From a filamentous cyanobacterium ESFC-1 (GTDB lineage: Bacteria; Cyanobacteriota; Cyanobacteriia; Cyanobacteriales; Spirulinaceae), in contig KB904821.1 in the NCBI GenBank assembly GCA_000380225.1, positions 5,190,049 through 5,226,790 on the forward strand: DNA of 36,742 bases, in the 5' to 3' direction. Below the pieces are notes generated by a model. The model was not told where the DNA came from, made no database searches, and worked only from the letters and a program-made list of their open reading frames with translations. Both the position numbers and the translations under genes were made by a program. This document shows positions 25,097 to 32,731 of this stretch, piece by piece. Numbering within the stretch: position 1 is the first letter of the stretch; each line of letters begins with the position of its first letter.

Positions 25097-25110
25097 AGTA
25101 CAAAAGTACC
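25097..25110. promoter_or_regulatory. LexA (SOS) box of recA
   Basis: AGTACAAAAGTACC is a perfect match on both strands to the cyanobacterial LexA consensus RGTACNNNDGTWCB. It lies 75 bases upstream of the recA ATG, just downstream of a TACAAT -10-like box (25117-25122 on the minus strand), so it would cover the transcription start. Confidence 0.85.
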
Positions 25111-25431
25111 TAGACTATTGTAGCTTGTTTCTGACGGAGATGGCCGATCTCGCCAAATTTTTTTGCCAGTCTGACCCTATGTTTACAAATCGCAACAACA
25201 AATATTAAATTTATTAATCGATTCGATCGGGTCTTTAAAAATCTTTGTTACTATTCTCATTACGTTAGGGGAAATCACCTCTAGCAGCAAGGCTTAAATT
25301 GAGAAATTAATACAAGGCCATTGTTGTTAACAAATCTTTGCGCCCAATGAAGCGAACTCAAGAAAGCTCGCATTTTTGGCAATTGCTTGTACAGATACTA
25401 CTATCGCTAAAGCTTTATTTCGAGGAAATTA
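25104..25431. other. Divergent spacer between recA and the 106-aa gene
   Basis: Apart from the LexA box at its edge and a TACAAT -10-like box, it holds the palindrome TTGTTAACAA near 25323 and an AT-rich tract. No gene or repeat family is seen. Confidence 0.5.
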
Positions 25432-25752
25432 ATGAGACATTATAAGGACGAGTGGATTCAAGATTGGTGTCAAGAAAATGGTTGGACAGATTGGTTTATG
25501 GAACCTCTTAACCATTACTGGGCGTTTCCTCCCGGTGCTGTGATGCCTGAACCCATCCCTCAATCAACTTTACGCGCAATCAAACAAGAACGGGGAATGT
25601 GCAGTGAAGAATGCACTTGGGCCACTACCGCCACTCTCGCTACGTTTATGGCGATCGCCCTGAGTTACTTAACCCAATCTCCGATGCCGTTAGTATTGGC
25701 TTTTGCGTTTGACGCGATTACCGTCGGACGCTTAGAGGTCGAAGAATTTTAG
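25432..25752 (+). CDS. Small protein with one or two membrane segments, unknown
   Basis: 106 residues. The N-terminal half is Trp/acid-rich (DEWIQDWCQENGWTDWFMEPL). The C-terminal half carries hydrophobic stretches around TATLATFMAIALSYL and PLVLAFAFDAITVG. A Cys pair is in MCSEECTW. The start has GAGGAAA 9 bases upstream, a plausible ribosome site. Followed by a good terminator, so a monocistronic gene. Not recognised; composition and HIP1 indicate a resident gene. Confidence 0.65.
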   Translation: MRHYKDEWIQDWCQENGWTDWFMEPLNHYWAFPPGAVMPEPIPQSTLRAIKQERGMCSEECTWATTATLATFMAIALSYLTQSPMPLVLAFAFDAITVGRLEVEEF

Positions 25753-25796
25753 CGATGGGTTAACAGAGTTCGTCCGGGGTCTGTCTCGCCGTTTTA

Positions 25797-25830
25797 GCCC
25801 CCCAACGCGATCGCGGGTTGGGGGCTTGTT
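25797..25830 (+). terminator. Terminator of the 106-aa gene
   Basis: GCCCCCCAAC....GTTGGGGGC stem whose loop contains a HIP1 site, followed by TTGTTTGT. Confidence 0.65.
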
Positions 25831-25963
25831 TGTGTCATAATAATCATCCCCGTGACTGGAGAGGTTAGAAATTAAAGCCCTCCCGTGGGGATTAGTACGG
25901 CCATATTAAATACAGATGTACTATAATAGAACCAGGAGACAAGATTGCCACAACCCCAAAATC

Positions 25964-26170
25964 ATGATCAAACGACACCGAGATCGCCCCATTTCTCGCC
26001 AGCGCGACACCTCAAAAACTGTACCTCAGTCGATTCAATCTGAGATGAAAGCCAAAGCGATCGCCCTCGGACTCCCCGAAGGAGAAACCGTTTTACCCGA
26101 ACAAACCCTCAGCCCTAATTATGGCGACCCGACCGCAGTAGACGATCGCCCTTTTGCCACCGCTTTCTAA
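25964..26170 (+). CDS. Hypothetical 68-aa basic protein
   Basis: From the ATG at 25964 (MIKRHRDRPISRQRD); an earlier ATG at 25916 lies over the TATAAT at 25922-25927 that probably is its promoter, so the later one is preferred. Basic N terminus, then AIALGLPEGETVLPEQTLSPNYGD and a DDRPFATAF end. Followed by a strong terminator. No family recognised. HIP1 within it argues for a resident gene. Confidence 0.5.
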   Translation: MIKRHRDRPISRQRDTSKTVPQSIQSEMKAKAIALGLPEGETVLPEQTLSPNYGDPTAVDDRPFATAF

Positions 26171-26213
26171 TGTTGACCCTTAGTTGAACTTAACTTTTTG
26201 TGTGAATTGAGCG

Positions 26214-26241
26214 CCCCAAGTCCAAAACTTGGGGTTTTTTT
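26214..26241 (+). terminator. Strong intrinsic terminator
   Basis: CCCCAAGT (26214-26221) pairs with ACTTGGGG (26227-26234), followed by seven T. It ends the 68-aa gene and lies just past the convergent gene at 26246. Confidence 0.85.
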
Positions 26242-26245
26242 AGGC

Positions 26246-26965
26246 TCAATTGAGCAATGAGATTACCGCAATCATGCCGTAAACAAAGATCGCGATCGCG
26301 ACAATTCGATTCACTAATAAACCAAAATTCATAGATTTTACTGGAACTTGAGCTTCCGAAAGAGGCAGGTTTTCTGATTGTACAGTAGGTTGCGGCGGCG
26401 GCATAACCATCGATTCCGGTTCATCCCAAGGGGAATCCAGGTCAGAGTCGTCAAAATCAGTCGCTTCCGGCTCAACATCCGGCTTAGACAAAGCCACAGG
26501 TTGAGTTTCGGGTTCGCTCTCCCCTTCTGGAGTCGCGACCGGGGCGGTTTCTGATTCGCTTTCTAGGGCGGTGGACGGTGTGAAATCCGGTGCGGGGGGT
26601 TGAGCTTGTTCGGCTTCCGGTTGAGGGGTTTCTGGCTCACTAGGGGCGGTGGACGGCGTGAAATCCGGTGCAGGGGGTTGAGCTTGTTCGGCTTCCGGTT
26701 GTGGGGCTTCTGGCTCACTAGGGGCGGTGGACGGCGTGAAATCTGGTGCGGGGGGTTGAGCTTGTTCGGCTTCCGGTTGAGGGGTTTCTGGCTCACTAGA
26801 GGCGGTTTCTGATTCGATTTCTAGGGCGGTGGATGGTGTGAAATCCGGTGCGGGGGGTTGAGCTTGTTCGGCTTCGGGTTGTGGGGTTTCGGGTTCGCTG
26901 TCTGGAGGAGATGGTGTTGCCGTTGGGTCATCAAAGGCGTTGGTGGGTTGTTGAGAAGAATCCAT
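26246..26965 (-). CDS. Pro/Glu-rich tandem-repeat protein with C-terminal membrane anchor
   Basis: 239 residues. Four copies of a repeat beginning SEPETPQPEAEQAQPPAP and ending DFTPSTA make up about residues 23-140. Unit length is 26 residues, with 8 extra residues (ESETA-type) after the first and last copy. An acidic Pro-rich spacer follows, and a single hydrophobic helix (VNRIVAIAIFVYGMIAVISLL) ends the protein, so it is tail-anchored with a long disordered cytosolic arm. DNA repeats of 78 bases underlie the protein repeats. No signal peptide. Function unknown; such arms can act as spacers or scaffolds. Convergent with the 68-aa gene. Confidence 0.75.
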   Translation of the reverse strand: MDSSQQPTNAFDDPTATPSPPDSEPETPQPEAEQAQPPAPDFTPSTALEIESETASSEPETPQPEAEQAQPPAPDFTPSTAPSEPEAPQPEAEQAQPPAPDFTPSTAPSEPETPQPEAEQAQPPAPDFTPSTALESESETAPVATPEGESEPETQPVALSKPDVEPEATDFDDSDLDSPWDEPESMVMPPPQPTVQSENLPLSEAQVPVKSMNFGLLVNRIVAIAIFVYGMIAVISLLN

Positions 26966-27062
26966 GAAATTATGGGGATTGAGTTGATCGACGAAAGCTA
27001 GATGAAGGTTGATGCCTTGGGGTCGCGACTCAGCCGGGTTTGGCGTTAACTCGCAGCCCGAT

Positions 27063-28070
27063 TTACAGAGGTTTGGAATAACCCAACGCTTTTTTCACCC
27101 GTCCTAAGACATCATTGGCACTAATCTCGGCTTTTTCGCGGCCTTCGCGTAAAATCGTTTCGAGATAATCGCGTTCTTCGATAATTTCTTTATATTTTTC
27201 TTGGATGGGTTTGAGTGCTGCGATCGCGGTTTCGGTGAGTAAGGGCTTAAACTGACCCCAACCCATATCTTGACATTCAGCGGCCACGGCTGCGGTTGAT
27301 TGATTGGACAATAAAGCGTATAGGGTTAAAAGATTTGTACATTCAGGGCGATCGCGAGAGAAGGATAAACCGCGAATCGGGTCGGTTTTGCAGCGTTTGA
27401 TTTTTTTCGCGATCGCGTCAGGAGAATCGAGTAAGTTAATCCGACTCATTTCCGACGGGTCGGACTTGGACATTTTTCTGGTTCCGTCGGTCAAACTCAT
27501 CACCCTAGCCCCTTCGCTCCGAATCAGGGGTTCGGGTACTTTCAGGACGGGGGTTTCGGGATTGGCAAATTGGTCATTGAAACGGGCCGCAATGTCGCGA
27601 GTCAGTTCTAAATGCTGTTTTTGGTCTTCTCCAACCGGGACGCGATCGGCATCGTAAAGCAAAATATCGGCGGCCATCAATACCGGATAATCTAATAAAC
27701 CGACGCTGACGTTTTCCCCTTGTTTGACGGCTTTTTCTTTAAACTGGATCATGCGTTCGAGCCAGTTTAACGGGGTGACGCAGTTGAGTAACCAAGCTAA
27801 CTCGCTGTGGGCTGAAATGTGGGATTGTACAAAAATGGTTGAATATTGCAGATCGATTCCACAAGCTAAATATAACGCCGCAATGGTTTCGGTGTCGGCG
27901 GCCAGGGTTTTAGGATCGTGGGGGACGGTGATCGCGTGTAGATCGACAACGCAGAAGTAGTTGTCATACTCGCTTTGAGCTTCGACCCAGTTACGAATTG
28001 CGCCGAGATAATTGCCGAGATGTAGGTTTCCGGTGGGTTGAACTCCTGATAAAACGCGCTGTTTAGCCAT
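27063..28070 (-). CDS. trpS: Tryptophanyl-tRNA synthetase
   Basis: 335 residues from the ATG at 28070 (MAKQRVLSGVQPTGNLHLGN). The frame is open upstream to 28142, but that part is not family-like. It is a class I aminoacyl-tRNA synthetase that charges tRNA-Trp. The HIGH-equivalent motif is PTGNLHLGN at 12-20 and KMSKS is at 199-203. VGEDQKQHLELTRDIA is the conserved Trp-site helix. The length is normal for the bacterial enzyme. Single gene; a MITE-like element lies about 120 bases upstream, so the promoter must be within or close to that spacer. Confidence 0.96.
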   Translation of the reverse strand: MAKQRVLSGVQPTGNLHLGNYLGAIRNWVEAQSEYDNYFCVVDLHAITVPHDPKTLAADTETIAALYLACGIDLQYSTIFVQSHISAHSELAWLLNCVTPLNWLERMIQFKEKAVKQGENVSVGLLDYPVLMAADILLYDADRVPVGEDQKQHLELTRDIAARFNDQFANPETPVLKVPEPLIRSEGARVMSLTDGTRKMSKSDPSEMSRINLLDSPDAIAKKIKRCKTDPIRGLSFSRDRPECTNLLTLYALLSNQSTAAVAAECQDMGWGQFKPLLTETAIAALKPIQEKYKEIIEERDYLETILREGREKAEISANDVLGRVKKALGYSKPL

Positions 28071-28191
28071 TACTTTTGTTGACGGTGGGTTACTCTTTGC
28101 GGACGGTTTGCCCGAACACCATTCTACCGTTAACAGCGACACCAGAGGCAGTTTTGCTGGCTGCTATACCTGAGTGCGATCGCGCCACTTG

Positions 28192-28319
28192 TAGAGCAAC
28201 CGCCAAAGCAGTTAGGACACCGCCTCAATTCTTAGAAAACAAGCCCAAGAGATCAGTGGGAGAGGGGTTGGGGTGAGGGCAAACCCCACCACGCCCTAAC
28301 CCGAAGTGCTACTGCTATA
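28192..28319. mobile_element. MITE-like 128-bp element, copy 2
   Basis: Starts TAGAGCAACCGCCAAAGCAG and ends CTACTGCTATA. The ends are short inverted repeats of the TATAGCA type. It is almost identical over its length to copy 3 (31877-32004), with only a handful of substitutions. It is non-coding and lies in the trpS upstream spacer. The spacer 28143-28495 otherwise contains only a terminator hairpin. Confidence 0.75.
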
Positions 28320-28352
28320 TTTTTGATGGGGGATGGAACGAAAAACCCCTCA

Positions 28353-28390
28353 CAAAAATTTTGGTGCTAAGGACAATACCTTAGCACCAA
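28353..28390 (-). terminator. 12-bp stem terminator of the rbp unit
   Basis: TTGGTGCTAAGG (28361-28372) pairs perfectly with CCTTAGCACCAA (28379-28390), loop of 6. On the minus strand it is followed by AAATTTTTG. It lies about 105 bases after the stop of the 28496 gene. Confidence 0.6.
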
Positions 28391-28495
28391 CGGATTTGAG
28401 GAGTGAAGCTCTCTCACTTGCTCTAACTATTGCTTTGGATACAAAGTTGAACTCTAGCTTTATCTATTACTGACAGATTCAATCAGCTTAGAGCC

Positions 28496-28789
28496 TTAAC
28501 GATTGGTATTCGACCGCTCGCGGGCTTCATTACCTTCTTTGTTCCGGTTTTCGTTAGAATTGCTGTCTTGCTCGTTGTTATCCGACTCATTACGATTCCG
28601 ATTCGAGAAAGAGTTATTTCTCGAATAAGAACGCGATGAGGTTCTTTTACGAAATTGCCGAGCGTAAGCTTGGTTTCGCTGGGCTTTTTCTTTCTTCAGA
28701 TTGCGACGTTTAGCCAAAATATAATCTCCGCGATCGCGATAAAAAAGCTTCTGGTGAATAATAGCGAGACGCTCTTTCTCCAGAAGCAT
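28496..28789 (-). CDS. Small basic protein downstream of the RRM gene
   Basis: 97 residues from the ATG at 28789; a TTG one codon earlier is also possible. The N-terminal half is strongly basic (ILAKRRNLKKEKAQRNQAYARQFRKR). The C-terminal half is a low-complexity Asn/Arg/Glu/Ser tail. Lying 72 bases downstream of the RRM gene and ahead of a shared terminator, it occupies the place where many cyanobacteria have rpsU. The basic stretch is only vaguely like bS21, so I leave it unnamed. It probably binds RNA. Confidence that it is a real gene is moderate. Confidence 0.5.
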   Translation of the reverse strand: MLLEKERLAIIHQKLFYRDRGDYILAKRRNLKKEKAQRNQAYARQFRKRTSSRSYSRNNSFSNRNRNESDNNEQDSNSNENRNKEGNEARERSNTNR

Positions 28790-28863
28790 CAATGTCTTTG
28801 ATTGTTACAAATTCTTGTCGATTTTTACGAAAAATCTTACTTCAATTAGAAACTGTTTCCTTT

Positions 28864-29145
28864 TTAGTTATAACTACGCCGATCGGACGACCTGGATTTT
28901 TGGGGACGGGGCCGAGCTTTGCTCACTTTGAGTTCGCGGCCTAACCATTCGGCTCCGTCGAGTTCGGCGATCGCGGTTTCTTCTTCCGCTTCGCTACCCA
29001 TTTCCACAAAGGCAAATCCCCGTACTCTTTGGGTTTCACGATCGAGCGGTAAAGAAACATTTTTTACTGTACCGTACTCAGCAAATGCTTCAGTAATGTC
29101 TTCAGCCGTAACCGAGTAGGACAGATTCCCAACATAGATGGACAT
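28864..29145 (-). CDS. rbp: Cyanobacterial RRM RNA-binding protein (Rbp family)
   Basis: 93 residues with one RNA-recognition motif: RNP2 IYVGNL at 3-8 and RNP1 RGFAFVEM near 43-50. A short basic Arg/Ser tail (RPRPQKSRSSDRRSYN) follows. Rbp proteins of cyanobacteria are often cold-induced and act in RNA metabolism or mRNA localisation. Which Rbp paralogue this is cannot be told. Likely co-transcribed with the downstream small basic protein. The ATG has AAGGAAG about 15 bases upstream. Confidence 0.93.
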   Translation of the reverse strand: MSIYVGNLSYSVTAEDITEAFAEYGTVKNVSLPLDRETQRVRGFAFVEMGSEAEEETAIAELDGAEWLGRELKVSKARPRPQKSRSSDRRSYN

Positions 29146-29460
29146 AGACAGATGTCTTCCTTGCTCTCAAAAATAGTAACTAGATGTAGAGAATCAGAAT
29201 TTCGGAAAACCGTCTGTCCATAATGTATTGTCGGGTTGGGAAAAACCTGTCAATACTAATGTCAAACTTAATTGCCGATTTTTCGATCTCGGTTTTTATC
29301 CTAGCACGATTAACTGTCATTGTCCCAGTCATTTCCTCATGTCTTGGCTCAGAAGGGAGATAATATGTTGACTTTCTCATCATACATCCCCGGTTCTCCA
29401 GCCCAATAATGGGCGCGATCGTCTAGATAATGCCGAACAAAGGGCGAATCAGCAACTCTC
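29146..29460. other. Spacer between rbp and the ABC permease gene
   Basis: It holds the rbp 5' region. At its upper end a possible 47-codon minus-strand frame (29349-29492) begins inside the permease gene and reads RVADSPFVRHYLDDRAHYW near its start. A 67-codon open frame at 29180-29383 overlaps the rbp promoter region and shows no family features. No clear gene is assigned. Confidence 0.4.
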
Positions 29461-30528
29461 TTAGCTTTGCAAATTACGCGGATCGAGGGCATCTCGCAAG
29501 CCATCCCCTAATAAATTAAAAGCCAAAACCGTAAAAACAATTAATAAAGCCGGGGGCCAAATCAGCCAAGGCTGTAATACCAAAATAGAGGCATTGGTCG
29601 CTAGAGAAAGTAAATTTCCCCAAGAGGGATCGGGTTGTTGAATACCGAGTCCAATAAAGCTCAAAACCGACTCAGCCACGATAAAACTCGGAATTGCTAA
29701 GGTTGCCGAAATAATAATATAAGTCGCAGTCTGAGGTAGGATATGGCGCACAATAATATAGAACGAGTTGGCACCGAGCGATCGCGCCGCATCGACAAAT
29801 TCTCGCTCTTTGAGGGATAAAACTTGACCGCGAACCACCCTGGCTAATCCAGCCCAACTGACAAATGAGGTAATGGCCACAATCAGCATAAACCGTTGAG
29901 CGCTGGTTAATCCGAGGGGTAAGACCGCCGCTAACGCCACCAATAAATAAATCGTGGGAATGGTCATCAGAACTTCAACGAAGCGCATTAGAACGGCATC
30001 GAGTATGCCGCCGAAATAACCGGAAATACCGCCGATGAGTAAGCCCAAAGGAAAGGAAATGGCAATGCCAATAATGCCGATAAATAGGCTAATCCTCGCG
30101 CCAAAAACAATGCGGCTAAACTGATCGCGGGCTTGGTCGTCGGTTCCGAGTAAGTTAAACTTCGCCGGGCCAACCGTTCCGAAAAAGTGGCGATTCAATT
30201 CTAGCCCCAAGAAGTCATAAGTGGGGCCTTGAGCAAATAAGACAATCGGGGAGGGTTCAGAGTAGTCTACGAGCAACTCGCGATCGCCCGTTTCGATCTC
30301 AGTGGGGCCTTGGGTGGTGGGGTAAACATGGGGGCCAATCCAAGCTTGGGTTTCTTGGTTGCGCCAATATACGGTGGTGGGAGGGAGTAATGAGCCGTCC
30401 GGTTGCGATACATAGGGGTCGTAAGGCGCGAAAAAATTGGCCGCGATCGCCATGCCATAAAAAATAATGAGTACAACTGCGCCAAACTGGGCGAGGGGAT
30501 TCTTTTTCAGTCGTGACCACCAGTTCAT
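29461..30528 (-). CDS. ABC transporter permease, DppC/OppC type
   Basis: 355 residues. N-terminal membrane anchor (FGAVVLIIFYGMAIAANFFAPYDP), a periplasmic insert of about 90 residues, then five further helices. The binding-protein-dependent transport signature reads EFVDAARSLGANSFYIIVRHILPQ (EAA loop, given in part). The C terminus LLGDGLRDALDPR is diagnostic for the DppC/OppC/NikC group, which carries peptides, nickel or other solutes. The partner permease (DppB type), ATPases and binding protein are not in this window. Substrate unknown. The periplasmic insert is longer than in E. coli DppC. Confidence 0.9.
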   Translation of the reverse strand: MNWWSRLKKNPLAQFGAVVLIIFYGMAIAANFFAPYDPYVSQPDGSLLPPTTVYWRNQETQAWIGPHVYPTTQGPTEIETGDRELLVDYSEPSPIVLFAQGPTYDFLGLELNRHFFGTVGPAKFNLLGTDDQARDQFSRIVFGARISLFIGIIGIAISFPLGLLIGGISGYFGGILDAVLMRFVEVLMTIPTIYLLVALAAVLPLGLTSAQRFMLIVAITSFVSWAGLARVVRGQVLSLKEREFVDAARSLGANSFYIIVRHILPQTATYIIISATLAIPSFIVAESVLSFIGLGIQQPDPSWGNLLSLATNASILVLQPWLIWPPALLIVFTVLAFNLLGDGLRDALDPRNLQS

Positions 30529-30578
30529 AAAATCGCCTTGTTTGAATAGGGTAAGTTTTGTCTGCTTTTGTTACTACG

Positions 30579-31781
30579 CTACAGTACGACTTCTTCAGCT
30601 TGGGATTGTCTAAAATGCTGAGTTAACCATTCTTCTAGAATGATGCCGATTTGATTGATTGTATCAGGTGCGAGGGTTGGCGCGGCAATGGTTAAATTGC
30701 TTTGGATTAAGGCTTTGAGAAGTTGCGCTCGGATGCGAGATAATCGCCGGGAAATGGTGTATTGTTTGCTATTGACTTTTTGGGCAATCTCGCTTTGGGT
30801 GAGTTGCTGCTGATAGTAAAGCTTCAGTAGGTTTTGTTCTGCCGGAGAAAGCGACGCGATCGCCCCGGTTAAGGTTTGCTGGATTTGTTGGTGTTGTTGT
30901 TGCTGGATTTGTTCTTCTTCGGCGTGGATCAGACGGTCGAGATTGGTGTCATCCTCAGAATTGGCGATGGTTTCGAGCCATTCGCTACTTTCGGGAGAAT
31001 TGAGGGGGGCATTTAAAGACAGCACCGGGGGATACAGGTAAGCTCGAATGGCTTGGGTACATTGATGTAGCCAGGTTTGTAGCATGGCCGGGGCGATCGC
31101 GGTAGCACCAGAGGGAAGTTGATGCTGGCGTTGTTGGTTATAGAGATGAGCGATCGCGTCCCAATGCTCAGGAGTGGGAGGCGGCAAACGCTGAGAGGCT
31201 TGGGTTTGAGGGATGTGTACGGCTTTGTAGCAATCCCAAGCAAGGAGGTAGCGATCGCTGGTTTCGGGGGAATGTCCTTGGGATTTTAAGGCTTTGAATA
31301 GGCGTTTTTTGCTGACTTTTCGCAGTAATGCCCAATCACTGCAAATGTCTATTTCTCCTTGTTGACGGAGGGTATTTTTGATCGTCGAGTGAAAGACGAT
31401 TTTGGCGTAGTCTTGGAGCCGCGAGCCGTATTCAGGATCGTAGCCTTGCAACACGCGATCGCAACCCAACATCGCCATTTGAAAGTAATCGGCTAAACTG
31501 TGGGCGCTATTGTAGAGGCTGGTTTGTCTTTTTTGGGCTGCCCATAATGCCGCTTCTTGCAAATAGGCGATCAGGTGACGAAACGCGAGGGCATGGGATT
31601 GTTCTTGCCAAAGGTGATACCAATACAACGTCCAGAATTGCTCGCTGGTTTGAGGAATATTCGCCATTTGACTTGTCATACTCCCTTGGAGTTGAGCATC
31701 GGTCAACCAACTCTCAAACCGATCTGCGGCCAGTTGAGCAAACGTAGCAAACATCTCGATGGGCGTTTTACGAAGCTGCAT
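30579..31781 (-). CDS. Sigma-70-like RNA polymerase sigma factor (divergent, cyanobacterial)
   Basis: 400 residues. Region 4 is clear near residues 308-355: LSPAEQNLLKLYYQQQLTQ followed by SEIAQKV and the recognition helix YTISRRLSRIRAQLLKAL. Region 2 is more diverged, perhaps around residues 90-140 (SLADYFQMAMLGCDRVLQGYDPEYGSRLQDYAK, given in parts). A Gln-rich stretch (EEEQIQQQQHQQIQQ) separates the halves. No anti-sigma gene is adjacent. Group and regulon unknown; a SigI/SigJ-like alternative factor is plausible. The stop is 50 bases before the permease ATG, so read-through transcription is possible. Confidence 0.7.
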   Translation of the reverse strand: MQLRKTPIEMFATFAQLAADRFESWLTDAQLQGSMTSQMANIPQTSEQFWTLYWYHLWQEQSHALAFRHLIAYLQEAALWAAQKRQTSLYNSAHSLADYFQMAMLGCDRVLQGYDPEYGSRLQDYAKIVFHSTIKNTLRQQGEIDICSDWALLRKVSKKRLFKALKSQGHSPETSDRYLLAWDCYKAVHIPQTQASQRLPPPTPEHWDAIAHLYNQQRQHQLPSGATAIAPAMLQTWLHQCTQAIRAYLYPPVLSLNAPLNSPESSEWLETIANSEDDTNLDRLIHAEEEQIQQQQHQQIQQTLTGAIASLSPAEQNLLKLYYQQQLTQSEIAQKVNSKQYTISRRLSRIRAQLLKALIQSNLTIAAPTLAPDTINQIGIILEEWLTQHFRQSQAEEVVL

Positions 31782-31876
31782 AAGTTTTTGGCGAATTGAC
31801 TCCCTCAGTTATCGTAACCTCCAAGCCACTGTCTCTGTAAAGCTTTGAGGTTGTATTTTCTAAGTTTTTGTGAAAG

Positions 31877-32004
31877 TATAGCAACCGCCAAAGCAGTTAG
31901 GACACCGCCTCAATTTTTAGAAAACAAGCCCAAGAGATCAGTGGGAGAGGGGTTGGGGTGAGGGCAAACCCCACCACGTCCTAACCCGAAGTGTTACTGC
32001 TATA
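31877..32004. mobile_element. MITE-like 128-bp element, copy 3
   Basis: TATAGCA at its left end is inverted as TGCTATA at its right end, and the length is 128 bases. Near-identical to copy 2. The TA at the tips would fit TA-target insertion as used by IS630-type elements, one of whose helix-turn-helix domains is encoded 120 bases away. The spacer 31782-32114 holds nothing else. Confidence 0.75.
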
Positions 32005-32123
32005 TGTTGACTTTTTGGGGTTTCATCCACTGACTGGAATTTGTGGCTCGAATGCAGATACCAGCGAGTCAATCATATCAATTTAATATTTTGATCTCAT
32101 TGTTTTCATGATTTTTGCGTACA

Positions 32124-32441
32124 ATGCAGATGCTATTTGTTGATCGATTCGGAGACAAGTCAAAGATGAAAATCTGGGCTGCATCTAAAAATCTTTTATC
32201 TGAACTTACCATTATTGAAAGCGAAAACGACTTACGGCAGTTGTTTGACCAACAAACCCAGCCTCTCTTGAAAGATATTATCGGGGCGTTGTACTTGCTC
32301 AAACTCGGACGAGTCAAAAACTGCCTCGAACTTGCGAAGATCATTGGTTGGGACACAACAACCCTCGAAAGTTGGCTACACATCTACCACACTCAGGGCT
32401 TGAGTGCTTTATTGCACAGTCAACCGTTTTTGAGGCAGTAG
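32124..32441 (+). pseudogene. IS630-type transposase N-terminal HTH remnant
   Basis: About 105 residues from the ATG at 32124 (a TTG at 32115 and an ATG at 32166 are alternatives). ALYLLKLGRVKNCLELAKI followed by IGWDTTTLESWLHIYHTQGLSALL is the N-terminal helix-turn-helix typical of IS630-family transposases. The DDE catalytic part is absent: the frame stops after SQPFLRQ. It is either a decayed element or a retained HTH. Upstream lies a MITE-like element, downstream a block of heptamer repeats. Confidence 0.6.
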
Positions 32442-32450
32442 GGGGCTTTT

Positions 32451-32680
32451 TCAGTCATCAGCATCTAAGGGGCAATCGGCAATCGGCAATCGGCAGTCGG
32501 GGGGTTTCTTCAGTCATCAGTTATCAGTTATCAGTTATTAGTTTCTAAGGGGCAGTGGGCGTGTAGGGGCGGGGTTTCCCCGCCCAGAGAGGGAGGAGTG
32601 ACCAACGACCAATGACCAACGACCAACGACCAATGACCAACGACCAATGACCAATGACCAATGACCAATGACCAATGACT
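32451..32680. repeat. Composite of three heptamer families
   Basis: (GGCAATC)4 at 32471-32500, TCAGTTA-type units at 32511-32542, and an ~80-base array of GACCAAT/GACCAAC (TTGGTCA on the minus strand) at 32599-32680. A GC-rich piece (GTAGGGGCGGGGTTTCCCCG) at about 32561-32583 also occurs next to copy A at 17871. This fills the spacer ahead of mutS2. Confidence 0.8.
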
Positions 32681-32731
32681 AAAAAATTGCCTAAGATGAA
32701 GTAGTCGTCCTGTAGTACAAAGATTGATTCC

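Noticed and set aside
25023-25103. 27-residue N-terminal extension of RecA
   Set aside because: It would begin inside the LexA box and is not part of the conserved protein; ATG at 25022 gives the standard N terminus.
28071-28142. 24-residue N-terminal extension of TrpS
   Set aside because: The HIGH-type motif is at the normal distance from the ATG at 28070; the extension has no family-like features.
29180-29383. 67-codon minus-strand frame upstream of rbp
   Set aside because: Lies over the expected rbp promoter/leader, no recognisable features and no good ribosome site; could not be supported as a gene.
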